Origin: Arachis hypogaea | Taxonomy: Eukaryota; Streptophyta; Magnoliopsida; Fabales; Fabaceae | DNA: 64,000 nucleotides | Reading direction: 5' to 3' | NCBI RefSeq assembly: GCF_003086295.3 | Contig: NC_092052.1 | Coordinates: 78,558,687 to 78,622,686 of the forward strand | In this document: piece by piece, positions 23,228 through 33,853 of the stretch | Layout: the number at the start of each line of letters is the position of its first letter | How positions within the stretch are numbered: position 1 is the stretch's first letter | Program-made: the position numbers and the translations under genes | Notes under the pieces: generated by a model | Told to the model about the DNA's origin: nothing | Databases searched by the model: none | The model's input: only the letters and a program-made list of their open reading frames with translations

Positions 23228-24652
23228 TGACGTTAGGATTTTTGCCAGTAAAGAATGTCATAAAAATAGTCGCGTTGTAGATATAGTCTCTAAACCGACA
23301 GAAATCCCTTCGTACAAATGTTTTGGTTGTCACAAGTAACAAACCCCTTTGAAATTAATAACCGAGTATTCAAACCTCGGGTCGTCTTCTCAAGGAATTG
23401 CAGGGAAGTATGTTCTTATTATTGGTTATGAAGATTGTAAATTGGGGGTTTTGAAAGTTTGGGCAATGCGCACAGGTATATTTTCGAGCAATAAAAATAA
23501 ATAAATAACTGTGAAATAAACTCTTGGCAAGGTATGAGAATCGGAAATCCTGTCCTTGTTATCCTTTTCAGATGTGATGAGAATTGGATTTTAATCCCAC
23601 TTAGTTAAATCAAGTGGACTAATTAGCTTGATTCTCAAGTCCTAGTCAACTCCTGTGGAGAGACTAGTGTTAGAGCAATCCTAGCTAAAGCAAAATCAGC
23701 CAATTTCAACCACTCCTGAGTTTGACAACTCAAGTGTTACCAATTACCTAACCAAAGCCAAAAGGGAAGAAAGTCTACTTGAATAAAAATAATTTGGATA
23801 AACATAGAGCATTAATAAATTAAAGAGAGCAATCATAAGTCTGAAATACCTAAAATAATATTAATTCAAAGAGTAATCTGTAACATAGAAGAATTCATAA
23901 ATAAAATTGGGAAAATAATAAAAGTAAAGAACCTGGGATTGAGAGCTACTCCTAAAACTAAGAGAAATCCTAAATCCTTATCCTAAGAGAGAGGAGAGAA
24001 CCTCTCTCTAAAAACTACATCTACTCCTAAAATTATGAATTGTGAGAGCCTCCTTATGAATGGATGCAGTCCCCCACTTTATAGCCTCTAATCTGTGTTT
24101 TCTGGGCCGCAAACTGGTTCAGAAACAGTCCAGAATTCGCTGGTTTCGAATTTTGCCACGCTGGATTTCCATCACTGCGACGCGGCCACATGGATCACGT
24201 AATCGCGTCGCCTAGCGTCAGAGGAACTATAGCATATTATATATTAAATTGAAGCCCCAGACGTTAGCTTTTCAACACAACTAGAACCGCGTTGTTTGGA
24301 CCTCTGTAGCTAAAGTTATAGCCGTTTGAGTGCAGAGAGATCAGGCTGGACAGCTTAGCAATTTCTCCAACTTCTTGCATTCCTTCCACTTTTGCATGCT
24401 TTCTTCCCATCCTCCAAGCCATTCATGCCTTATAATATCTGAAAACACTTAACACACATATCAAGGCATCTAATGGTAATAAGAAAGGATTAATAATAAG
24501 AAAATATAAGATCAAAGAAGCATGTTTTCAATCAAAGCACATAATTAGGAAGGCAAATGTAAAACCATGCAAATAGTATGAATAAGTGGGTAAAGAGTAG
24601 ATAGAAACCACTCAATTGAGCACAAGATAAACCATAAAATAGTGGTTTATCA
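23228..24652 (-). repeat. Element 3 3' LTR
   Basis: It is 1425 bp, running from TGACGTTAGG to GTGGTTTATCA on the plus strand, and pairs with the split 5' LTR. It contains a GC-rich palindromic pair at 24176-24219 (GCGACGCGGCC with ATCGCGTCGCC) and a TATAAAG-type box on the minus strand near 24078-24085. Confidence 0.93.
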
Positions 24653-24669
24653 ACCTCCCCACACTTAAA
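24653..24669 (-). promoter_or_regulatory. Polypurine tract, element 3
   Basis: On the minus strand TTTAAGTGTGGGGAGGT directly abuts the 3' LTR. A second copy of the same tract lies inside the element near 26115-26131, before an unrelated sequence. Confidence 0.75.
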
Positions 24670-26805
24670 CACTAGCATGTCCTCATGCTAAGTTCAAGAG
24701 AAGCTATAAGGATGAAAAGGAATGGTAGAATGTATAAAATGCAATCCTATGAATGCAACTACATGAAAAATGATTCTACCTACTTAGTTAAAAGTAAACA
24801 AATCTTTCAAGAGGAAATATGAACTGAATTTCACTAATTCAAATCATAAAAATGAAGTACAAATAGGCTTGCAAGAAGAAAATAGCTCATGAAAGCAGGG
24901 AACAAGGAATTGAGCATCGAACCCTCACTGGTAGTGTATACACTCTAATCACTCAAGTGTTTAAGGTTCGATTCTCTCAATTCTCCACTATCCTTGCTTT
25001 CTAAGGCTTGCTCTTCATCTAACAATCAACAAGAATTTAATGCACAGATACACAAATCAAGAGGTCTTTTAAGGGTTGTAATGGGGTTAGGGTCAAGGTA
25101 GGACTGTATTTGGTCAAGTGGACTAAAATCTGAATCCTTAATTAACTTAAACTTTCCACCTAACTTAAGACAATCCATGTAATCATAATACAACATCTAA
25201 CCATCCATTTAACCATGTTTCCCACATATTATGCATTCTAATTTCAAGTACAACTCATATGCATTGCTTTCACCACTTACTTTGGGGCATTTTGTCCCCT
25301 TTTACTTATTTGCTCTTTTTCTCTTCTTTTTCTCCTTTATTTTTCTCTTTTTTTTATTTTATTTTATTTTTTTCTTTTTTTTTATTTTGTTTTTCTCAAT
25401 GCATATGATTAAAGTATTGAATGCATGAACATATTCTCAACATTCTTTCACATTTTCAGAAAATTCTAACATACTCAATTCTCAAACCAAATGTTTCCAA
25501 ACCCACTTTTTCCCACACTTAATTCATGAGTACTCTCACTAGTCTAAGCTAACCAAGGATTCAAATTAAGGACATTATTGTTTTCCGCTTAGAGTTAATG
25601 ATGTGCTAAAGTAAAGAACAAAGGGGTATAATAGGCTCAAATTGGTTTACAAGGGATAATGAAAGGTAAGGCCATATGGGTATGTAAGCTCAATGAAACA
25701 ACGGCCTCAATCATGTAAGTGTATGCATACATCAAATCATGGAAATATAGAATCAAGCAAGACAAAGATCACAATTTGAGAGAGAAAAACACACATCAAA
25801 AATAAAATGTTGGTTGAAAAATGCAACCAATTCAAATAGGCCCAAAATCTCACAGGTTTTGTGTGTTCGAGCTCTAAACCATGTTCCAGTATAATATCTC
25901 TTCAAACAAGTGTAACATTAAATTTTATTCAAATTAGTGAAATTTTCTAAAAATTTTCTTGAAAAAGAAAATATTACTTCAACCAAGTGGTAAAATATGC
26001 AAGAAAATCAAATAATCATGCAATCAAACATGCAAATGCAATAATGAACAAACAAATAAAATAAAAATTTTGGTGTTGAGTTAGGAAATAACTAACCCAT
26101 GGAGATCGGTATCGACCTCCCCACACTTAAAGATTACACCGTCCTCGGTGCATGCTGAGATTTGCAGGTGGATGGGTTGTTTCAACTGTTGCTTTTCTCT
26201 AAGGATTTTGCAGATGGACTTGTCTGTCTTCCCATGTAAAATGTCTTCCGCTTCCTTTCCGGGTGGCCATCCTGAAAGAAAAAGGGAAGAAGAGTAACCC
26301 AGAAATAGAGATAAGAAAATAAAAGAAGTATGGGTGGGTTAATGCCAAATGATAAGGGTCTCATTTACATGGAAGCTTCAACATGTAAGTGAGAAAACAA
26401 TAGAAGGCATGGCATGCCAGTGGTGCAAAATTTGCAACAATGGGGAAGAGAGTGGGTAATGAAAGACAATGTGAGTTCATGTCAATGCAAAAGGAATATC
26501 AGTATTATAAAAATTAGCATTGATTTAAATAAGATTACCCAATCAGAATTAAACAAGTCACTAAGCACCAAGAAAATACCAGAAAAGATGTAACAGTTGA
26601 GTAAGAATATTTGAACCCCAATAATAACTTTAGAAAATAAAATATGCAATGAATGAAAGTATGCAAATAAATTAAATAAAATAAAATGAAAGTGAAAAAG
26701 AATGAGAAGTAGAAAAAGAAAGTGAAAAAGGAGAGAGAAGGAAGAAATTAGGATTAGAAGAGAAAAGATAAGAAAATTGGCACTAATCTGGATAGGTTGT
26801 GCGAT
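24670..26805 (-). other. Element 3 internal noncoding region
   Basis: About 2.1 kb of AT-rich sequence with no supportable gene. It includes a T-rich run (about 25310-25395) and a second PPT-like AAGTGTGGGGAGG at about 26115-26131. Frames here (for example 25231-25428 plus, 26482-26934 minus) are low-complexity Phe/Leu/Ile translations without domain features. Confidence 0.6.
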
Positions 26806-27312
26806 GCTGGCGACGCGGTCGCGTGGTGCGCAAATAAGGTTAGGCGACGCGGACGCGTGGGGCACGCGATCACGTGACTTGATTTGTGCTAGTGGCGCGA
26901 GTGCAGCCTCGCGGTCGCACAACTCTCTGTTCAAAACTCAGTATTGCCAAAATTCTGGGTGACGCGATCGCGTGGAGCATGCGATCGCGTGAGTGACCAT
27001 CATGGGGATATGACGCGGACGCGTGGGGCACGCGTTCGCGTGGTGAGGCTTGGGCTACCAGCACGAGTCTAGCCCAACTCCAGCTCAACTTTCGGCCATA
27101 CACCCTTTTTACGCCGATTTCAGGTCACGCGGCCGTGTAGGTCACGCGGTCGCGTGGGAGGCCATTATTCCCATATGACGCGGTCGCATCAGCGACGCGG
27201 TCACGTGGGGTGATTTGTTCCATTGGCACACCTCCAGCGCTTCTCCTGCGAAACTCTCTGTTCATATTAATATTATCTCCCATCTCCTTGCGACGCGGAC
27301 GTGTCGCGTGCT
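26806..27312. repeat. GC-rich palindrome cluster, element 3
   Basis: Repeated pairs of the palindromic core CACGCGATCGCGTG and variants (GACGCGGTCGCGTG, GACGCGGACGCGTG, CACGCGTTCGCGTG). The two members of a pair are offset by about 18-20 bp, and pairs occur near 26808, 26842, 26957, 27011, 27124, 27177 and 27289. CpG density is far above the AT-rich surroundings. The same motif appears in both LTRs (24176-24219, 41738-41779). Confidence 0.9.
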
Positions 27313-27475
27313 CGCTTCTTCTTTTTTTTTTTTAATCTGAAAAGATGCAGAATGCAGTGTTAATATGAATGTGATGCAAAACTCCAGGTTCAATATAATA
27401 AAATAAAATAAAACTTGAAAACAAATAAAACTAAATAAAAACTAAATAAAATCTAAAAAGAAACGATCATACCAT

Positions 27476-27510
27476 GGTGGGTTGTCTCCCACTTAGCACT
27501 TTTAGTTAAA
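27476..27510 (-). promoter_or_regulatory. Post-stop hairpin motif, element 3
   Basis: On the minus strand AAAAGTGCTAA is followed by GTGGG-AGACAA-CCCAC, about 40-50 nt after the gag-like stop. The stem sequence differs from the other families (GTGGG instead of TTGGG) yet pairing is kept, a compensatory pattern that argues for selection on structure. Confidence 0.65.
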
Positions 27511-27542
27511 GTCCTTAAGTTGGACATTTGGCGAGCTTACTG

Positions 27543-28994
27543 TTATGGTGGCTTGTGCTTGAACTCATCCAGAAATCTCCACCAATGTTTGTGATTCCAG
27601 TGTCCTCCGGGGTCCCAAACTAAGCATGTAAAGCCCTTAAGAAGCTTCAAACAGATTCTTAGGCTCCCGGGGTGACAAATGCCAGAACAGATTCCAGGAT
27701 CCCAAACTTTACTTTTACACCCGTTTTTGTCTCGATCTGCATTTTTCCAGCCGGGTGAAAGGTGATCTGAATTCTCACTGCAGCGACCAAACAGCTTCCT
27801 AGACCCATTCAGTTGAGCTTTATACCAACCCTTGCGTTTGAACTTAAAGCTTCCAACCATGATGAACCTTGCAGGACAATTCTTACCACTGGCCATCTTC
27901 CTCTTACTCTTAATGCCACAAAGAACTCTAAGTTGACCATCCGTCTCCAGTAGCCCATATTCAAGTGGGATTAGAAAGCTATGGGATATGAATTTTATCC
28001 ACTTGAATGTTGTGAAGGATGATGGCAACTTAGGGGGAGGGGTTTCCAACAACTTTGGCAAGGTAATTTCAAGCTCCACTCCCTTGTGCTCTTCTTTGAC
28101 ATCTTCTACCTCTTGATCAACCTCTACAAAATCTTCAACTATGATCTGCCTTGGATGTTGTACGCTCTTCTCAACATCAACATTAAACACCGTGGAAGGA
28201 GGCTCTGTGACTGGACTTTCCAATTGAGGTACAACATCTCTTAAGTCCGCAACCACTTCTTCCTTTTTAATAATTGCTGCTTTGTCCAGTTGTTTAAGTA
28301 TAAAATCGTACTCATCCTCGATGTTTTTCTTTCTATGACAATTCCTTTCAACTACTCTTTCATCTTCAAGGGTCTCTCCTACCTTTACTCGTAGGGCCTC
28401 CTCTAGCTCTTTATGAAGTATGGATTCGCGAAGATGATTCCTTCTTTCCTGTTCCACATCAATAGCATAATTGGGATCATCTTGCTCTTGGATTGATGGA
28501 TGTGGGTGCTCTTCCATGGATGGTGGTGATGGGATGGAGAGATTATTCTGTGGTTGACAAGGAAGTGCACTAAAGCTTGAGGGTTAATTGTTGAAGGTAT
28601 TTGGTGGTCTGATTTGGGTGAAGAGAGCTTGTATAGTAGAGTTTAGATCGGCAAGTGCTTTCTCCATGGAGGTTTGGGATGGATCTATGTATGGTTCATT
28701 TGGTTCATAAGGTGGTTGGTATGGTGGATGTGGGTTAGGGTCATATTGAGGTGAATGGTGGAAAGAGGCTTGTGAGTATGGTAGTCTAAAGTCATGTTGA
28801 GGAAAGGGTTCATAGGCATATGGTGGTGGTTGTTGATAGTCCATTGGAGGTGGTTGTTGCCATGAGGGTTGATCAAATCCTTGTGGCTCCTCCCATCCTT
28901 GATTGTTCCAACCTTGATGCATGTTCTCATTGTAATTTCTTCTTCCTGCAACATAATTGTAACCAGACTCATAGCCAAAGGGGTGAGAGTTCAT
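27543..28994 (-). pseudogene. Gag-like protein of element 3, one premature stop
   Basis: A single minus-strand frame of 483 codons plus stop is interrupted by TAA at 28584-28586, which fits a C-to-T change of a Gln codon; the frame continues unchanged on both sides. Residues 1-135 are rich in Pro, Gln, Tyr and Asn (QQPPPMDYQQPPPYAYEP) and end in a short hydrophobic segment (ALADLNSTIQALFTQI). Residues about 160-260 are strongly charged and likely coiled coil (HKELEEALRVKVGETLEDE). The C-terminal third has a KWIKFISHSFLIPLEYGLL block, then a basic Cys/Trp-containing tail. I do not recognise a catalytic domain. A particle protein role is inferred from position after the leader; the true start could lie further upstream. 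Confidence 0.7.
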
Positions 28995-29578
28995 AGTAGC
29001 AAATAAAAATTAAAAACAAAAATAAAAACAAATTTAAATTAAAAGGTTATTTAAATTTTGAATTTAAAAATTAAATTTTGAAATTTTAAATTTTTGAAAT
29101 TTAAATTTTTGAAATTTGAAATTTGAAATTTGAAATTTGAAAATTTTTAAATTTAAATTTTGAAAAATTTTAAATTTGAATTTTGAAATTTGATTTTCGA
29201 AATAAGATAAGATAAGATAAAAATTAAAAAAAAATAAAAATCTGAAAATATTTTTTTTTCGAAAAAAATTAATAAAAAATATTTTTGAATTTAATGAGGA
29301 GAGAGAAAAACAATAAAATGACACCAAATTTCAAATTTCTAGATCAAAACGAAGAAAACAACTAAGAACAGCTTGAAGGTCAAGATGAACGCGAAGAACA
29401 ACTTGAAGATCAAGATGAACACAAAGAACAAATTTTTGAAAATTTTTTTTAATAACTAAATAAAAATCAATAACCTCTTGATTTATGAAAAAGCAAAAAT
29501 AAAAACAAAAATAGAAACAAGTAAACAAGTAAAAAGCAAATATTTACAATAACCAATAATAAGGCACACGTTTGCAAT
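28995..29578 (-). other. Element 3 5' leader
   Basis: An extreme low-complexity AT tract in which AAATTTGAAATTT-type words repeat (about 29034-29200), then AAGAT AAGAT repeats near 29205-29222, then purine-rich sequence. No coding potential; frames at 29064-29327 and 29331-29528 are Phe/Lys/Ile low-complexity. Confidence 0.7.
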
Positions 29579-29596
29579 TCCTCGGCAACGGCGCCA
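29579..29596 (-). promoter_or_regulatory. Primer binding site (tRNA-Asp-like), element 3
   Basis: On the minus strand TGGCGCCGTTGCCGAGGA matches the tRNA-Asp complement at 17 of 18 positions and lies 3 nt from the 5' LTR. Confidence 0.85.
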
Positions 29597-29599
29597 TTT

Positions 29600-30320
29600 T
29601 GACGTCGGGATTTTTGCCAGTAAAGAATGTCATAAAAACAGTCGCGTTGTAGATATAGTCTCTAAACTGACAGAAATCCCTTCGTACAAACGTTTTGGTT
29701 GTCACAAGTAACAAACCCCTTTGAAATTGATAACCGAGTATTCAAATCTCGGGTCGTCTTCTCAAGGAATTGCAGGGAAGTATGTTCTTATTATTGGTTA
29801 TGAATATTGTAAATTGGGGGTTTTGGAAGTTTGGGCAATGCCCACAGGTATATTTTCGAGCAATAAAAATAAAAAAATAACTGTGAAATAAACTCTTGGC
29901 AAGGTATGAGAACCGGAAATCCTGTCCTTGTTATTCTTATCAGATGTGATGAGAATTAGATTTTAATCCCACTTAGTTAAATCAAGTGGACTAATTAGCT
30001 TGATTCTCAAGTCCTAGTCAACTCCTGTGGAGAGACTAGTGTTAGAGCAATCCTAGCTAAAGCAAAATCAGCTAATTTCAACCACTCCTGAGTTTGACAA
30101 CTCAAGTGTTACCAATTACCTAACCAAAGCCAAAAGGGAAGAAAGTCTACTTGAATGAAAATAATTTGGATAAACATAGAGCATTAATAAATTAAAGAGA
30201 GCAATCATAAGTCTGAAATACCTCAAATAATATTAATTCAAAGAGTAATCTGTAACATAGAAGAATTCATAAATAAAATTGGGAAAATAATAAAAGTAAA
30301 GAACCTGGGATTGAGAGCTA
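29600..30320 (-). repeat. Element 3 5' LTR, inner part
   Basis: The primer-proximal 721 bp of the 5' LTR, beginning TGACGTCGGG on the plus strand and matching 23228-23948. It is cut at 30320 by element 2, the last five bases (AGCTA, 30316-30320) being that element's target duplication. Confidence 0.94.
30316..30320. repeat. Target site duplication of element 2, left copy
   Basis: AGCTA, matching 41507-41511. Collapsing the two restores a continuous element 3 LTR (GAGAGCTACTCC), as seen uninterrupted at 23941-23953. Confidence 0.95.
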
Positions 30321-31857
30321 TGGTGCACAAAATTGTTACTCTCTTACAATTTCGCACACATGACCAGCAAGTGCACTGGGTCGTCCAAGTAATACCTTAC
30401 GTGAGTAAGGGTCGAATCCCACGGAGATTGTTGGTTTGAAGCAATCTATGGTTATCTTGTAAATCTTAGTCAGGAAGTCAATTATGTTTATCAATTGAAT
30501 TGTGAGTAACCAGTAGAGCATAAATTAAAAGTTACTTGTTGTGCAGTGATGGAGAATATGTTGGAGTTTTGGAGATGCTTTGTCTTCTGATCTCTGCTTT
30601 CCTCTGTCTTCTTGTTCACGCACGCACGTCCCCCTATGGCAAGCTGTGTGTTGGTGGATCACCGTTGTCAATGGCTACCTTCCGTCCTCCCAGTGAAAAC
30701 TACGCTCACGCGCTCTGTCACAGCACGGCTAATCACTGGTTGGTTCTCAATCCGGTTGGAATAGGATTTACTATCCTTTTGCGTCTGTCACTAACGCCCA
30801 GCCTTGAAGAGTCTGAAGCTCGTCACAGTCATTCAATCCTTGAATCCTACTCGGAATACCACAGACAAGGTTTAGACTTTCCGGATTCTCATGAATGCTG
30901 CCATCAGTTCTAGCTTATACCACGGAGATTCTGATTAAGGAATCTAAGAGATACTCATTCAATCGTATATAGAACGGAGGTGGTTGTCAGGCACACGTTC
31001 ATGATTTGAGGAAGGTGATGAGTATCACAGCTCATCACCTCCATCACAGTTAAGCGCGAATGAACATCTTAGATAGGAACAAGCGTGTTTGAATGGAAAA
31101 CAGAAATACTTGCATTAATTCATCGAGACACAGCAGAGCTCCTCACCCCCAACAATGGGGTTTAGAGACTCATGCCGTTAGAGAATACAAAGTTTAGATC
31201 TGAAATGTCATGAGATACAAAATAAGTCTCTAAAAGTTGTTTAAATACTAAACTAGTAGCCTAGGGTTACAAAATATGAGTGGACTATGATGGATGATGC
31301 AGAGGTCCACTTCTGGGGCCCACTTGGTGTGTGCTGGGGCTGAGATTTGAGTGAGTCACGTGCAGAGGCCATTTGTGGAGTTGAACGCCAGTTTTTATGC
31401 CAGTTTGGGCGTTCAACTCCAGTTTTTGATCCTATTCTGGCGCTGGACGCCAGAATTGGGCAGAGAACTGGCGTTGAACGCCAGTTTACGTCGTCTATCC
31501 TTGTTCAAAGTATGGACTATTATATATTGCTGAAAAGCCCTGGATGTCTACTTTCCAATGCAATTGGAAACATGCCATTTTGAGTTCTGTAGCTCCAGAA
31601 AATCTAATTTGAGTGCAGGAAGGTCAGAATCCAACAGCATTAGCAGTCCTTTTTCAGCCTGAATCAGATTTTTGCTCAGCTCCTTCAATTTCAGCCAGAA
31701 AAATACCTGAAATTATAGAAAAACACACAACTCATAGTAAAGTCCAGAAATATGAATTTTTCCTAAAAACTACTAGAAATAGACTAAAAACTAACTAAAA
31801 CATACTCTAAACTATATAAAATTATCCCCAAAAAGCGTGTAAAATATCCGCTCATCA
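30321..31857 (-). repeat. Element 2 3' LTR
   Basis: It is 1537 bp, from TGGTGCACAA to CCGCTCATCA on the plus strand. It contains the palindrome cluster at about 31377-31485 and pairs with 39969-41506. The frames inside it are LTR artefacts that appear in both copies. Confidence 0.95.
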
Positions 31858-31872
31858 CAACACCAAACTTAA
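31858..31872 (-). promoter_or_regulatory. Polypurine-tract-like primer, element 2
   Basis: On the minus strand TTAAGTTTGGTGTTG abuts the 3' LTR, the same word as in element 1. It recurs near 33260, 39371, 39471, 39538 and 39710. Confidence 0.6.
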
Positions 31873-33037
31873 ACTGTTGCTTGTCCTCAAGCAACTAGAC
31901 AAATAAAATAGAAGAATAATAGGTTGAGAAGCAATAATATCTCAGAGTTTTTGATTGAAGCTCAGATTCTAATTAGATGAGCGGGACTAGTAGCTTTTTG
32001 CTTCTGAACAGTTTTGGCATCTCACTTTATCCATTGAAGCTCAGAGTGATTGGCATCTATAGGAACTCAGAATTCAGATAGTGTTATTGATTCTCTTAGT
32101 TCAGTGTGATGATTCTTGAACACAGCTTCTTTATGAGTCTTGGCCGTGGCCCTAAGCACTTTGTTTTCCAATATTACTACCGGATACATAAATGCCACAG
32201 ACACATAACTGGGTGAACCTTTTCAGATTGTGACTCAGCTTTGCTAAAGTCCCCAATTAGAGGTGTCCATAGTTCTTAAGCACACTCTTTTTTTTTGCTT
32301 TGGACCTTGACTTTAACCGCTCAGTCTCAAGTTTTCACTTGACACCTTCACGCCACAAGCACATGGTTAGGGACAGCTTGGTTTAGCCGCTTAGACCAGG
32401 ATTTTATTCCTTTAGGCCCTCCTATCCACTAATGCTCAAAGCCTTGGGATCCTTTTTATTTGCCCTTGCCTTTTGGTTTTAAGGGTTATTGGCTGTTTGC
32501 TCTTGCCTCTTGGTTTTAAGAGCTTTTGGCTTTTTCTGCTTGCTTTTTCTTTTTCTTTCTATTATTATTTTTTTATTTTTTATTTTTTATTTTTTTTTCT
32601 GCAAGCTTTGTTCTTTGCTGCTTTTTCTTGCTTCAAGAATCATTTTTTTTTTGATTTTTCAGATTATCAATAACATGTCTCATGTTCATCATTCTTTCAA
32701 GAGCCAACATATTTAACAGTCTTAAACAACAAATTCAAAAGACATATGCACTGTTCAAGCATTCATTCAGAAGACAGAAAGCATTGCCACCACATGTTAC
32801 TAATTAGAATTTTTCTTATTAAAAACTCGAAATTTTATTACCTCTTATTCAAAAGATCTACTATTTTATTCATGTTTGTTGATGATAAGAAAAATAGACT
32901 ATAACTTAATTGGGGATAAAATCAAACTAGACACTAATTACTACTAATGATCATGTAATGAAGACACAAACATAGATAAGCACTTAGCATAGAGAAAACG
33001 AAAAACAGAGAAAGTAAGAACAAGGAACGAGTCCACC
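31873..33037 (-). other. Element 2 3' noncoding region
   Basis: About 1.2 kb without a supportable gene. It is strongly similar to element 1 positions 5120-6234, including the CGCTCAGTCTCAAG and GGACAGCTTGGTTTAGCC stretches, then a T-rich tract (about 32560-32660). Confidence 0.7.
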
Positions 33038-33200
33038 TTAGTGATGATGGCATTTCCTTCTTGAGGCACCAATGATGTTCTTGAGCTCTTTTATGTCTCT
33101 TCCTTGCCTTTGTGGCTTGATTCCTAGTGATTTTTGGTATTTCTATCCTCAGTTGCTTCCAATAATTATGTGGAGGGAAGTGCATCCCCTGAGGTATCTC
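33038..33200 (-). pseudogene. Extra-ORF remnant in element 2
   Basis: The minus strand retains the last part of the extra ORF seen whole in element 1: EIPQGMHFPPHNYWKQ corresponds to its EIPETPQMHFPPQNYW segment, and the end again codes for an Arg/Lys/His tail before TAA at 33038-33040. Internal deletions break the frame between them. About 900 bp of the 5' part, including the region equivalent to the internal TATA, is gone and a tRNA fragment sits at the breakpoint. Element 2 therefore no longer encodes this protein. Confidence 0.75.
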
Positions 33201-33241
33201 TTGATTTGCAGTCACATGTTCTACCACTGAGCTATAGATCC
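33201..33241 (-). pseudogene. tRNA-Cys(GCA)-derived 5' half
   Basis: On the minus strand, from 33241, the sequence GGATCTATAGCTCAGTGG with its following bases reads as the acceptor 5' strand, D-arm and anticodon arm of a plant tRNA-Cys. TAGCTCAGTGG is the box A promoter and GACTGCAAATC keeps the GCA anticodon in place. The match, made from memory of the plant tRNA-Cys sequence, has a few mismatches and stops shortly after the anticodon arm; no T-arm or acceptor 3' strand follows. It is not a functional tRNA. It lies exactly where the extra ORF's 5' part has been lost. Confidence 0.7.
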
Positions 33242-33365
33242 TTCACATAATTGTTTTATCACACCAAACTTAGAATGTTGCTCGCCCTCGAGCAAAAGAA
33301 GAGGGAATAGATGAAGAAGAAGATGTGGAAAGAAAAAAACTAGGATTATGAGGAGGGAAGGTGGG

Positions 33366-33423
33366 GATCCTGTGGGGTCCACAGATCTTGAAATGATCCT
33401 GTGAGGTCCACAGATCTTGAGGT
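33366..33423. repeat. 29-bp tandem pair, element 2
   Basis: Units 33366-33394 and 33395-33423 are built on GATCCTGTGGGGTCCACAG. They differ from each other at three positions, unlike the perfect pair in element 1. Confidence 0.88.
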
Positions 33424-33482
33424 GTCAAGGCATTTACATCCCTGCACCAATTTAGGCATGCAAAATGCCCTTGCACCCAACT

Positions 33483-33654
33483 CTGGGCGTTCAGCGCCAG
33501 GTTGGTGCCCATTTTGGGCGTTCAACGCCCCTTTGCTGCCATTTCTGGCGTTGAACGCCAGAACCATGCTTGTTCTGGGCGTTCAGCGCCAGGATGCTCC
33601 CATTCTGGGCGTTCAGCGCCAGAACTATGCTCTGTTCTGGCGTTTGAACGCCGG
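33483..33654. repeat. Internal palindrome array, about 30-bp period, element 2
   Basis: Six units begin near 33485, 33516, 33545, 33575, 33605 and 33637, alternating GGGCGTTCAGCGCC, GGGCGTTCAACGCCC and CTGGCGTTGAACGCCAG forms. It lies between the hairpin motif and the extra-ORF remnant, the same place as in element 1. Confidence 0.93.
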
Positions 33655-33793
33655 ACAGATGCTCCTCCAGGGTGTGATTTTTCTTCTGCTGTTTTTTGAT
33701 TCCGTTTTTGATTTTTTTTTGTTTATTTTGTGACTCCACATGATCATGAACCTAAGAAAACATGAAAAACAATAAAAATAAGAATTAGATAAA

Positions 33794-33820
33794 CATTGGG
33801 TTGCCTCCCAACAAGCGCTT
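33794..33820 (-). promoter_or_regulatory. Post-stop hairpin motif, element 2
   Basis: On the minus strand AAGCGCTTG precedes TTGGG-AGGCAA-CCCAA, about 34 nt after the gag-pol stop, and is identical in this core to element 1. Confidence 0.75.
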
Positions 33821-33853
33821 CTTTATTGTCTTTAGCTGGACCTTGCTGAGCTT

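Noticed and set aside
26482..26934. 150-codon minus-strand frame in element 3
   Set aside because: Its N-terminal part is the translated CACGCG palindromes and the rest is low-complexity Phe/Leu/Ile from AT-rich sequence; no start context or homology that I recognise.
33201..33241. Functional tRNA gene
   Set aside because: Only the 5' half is present; T-arm, box B and acceptor 3' strand are missing, so it is listed as a fragment.
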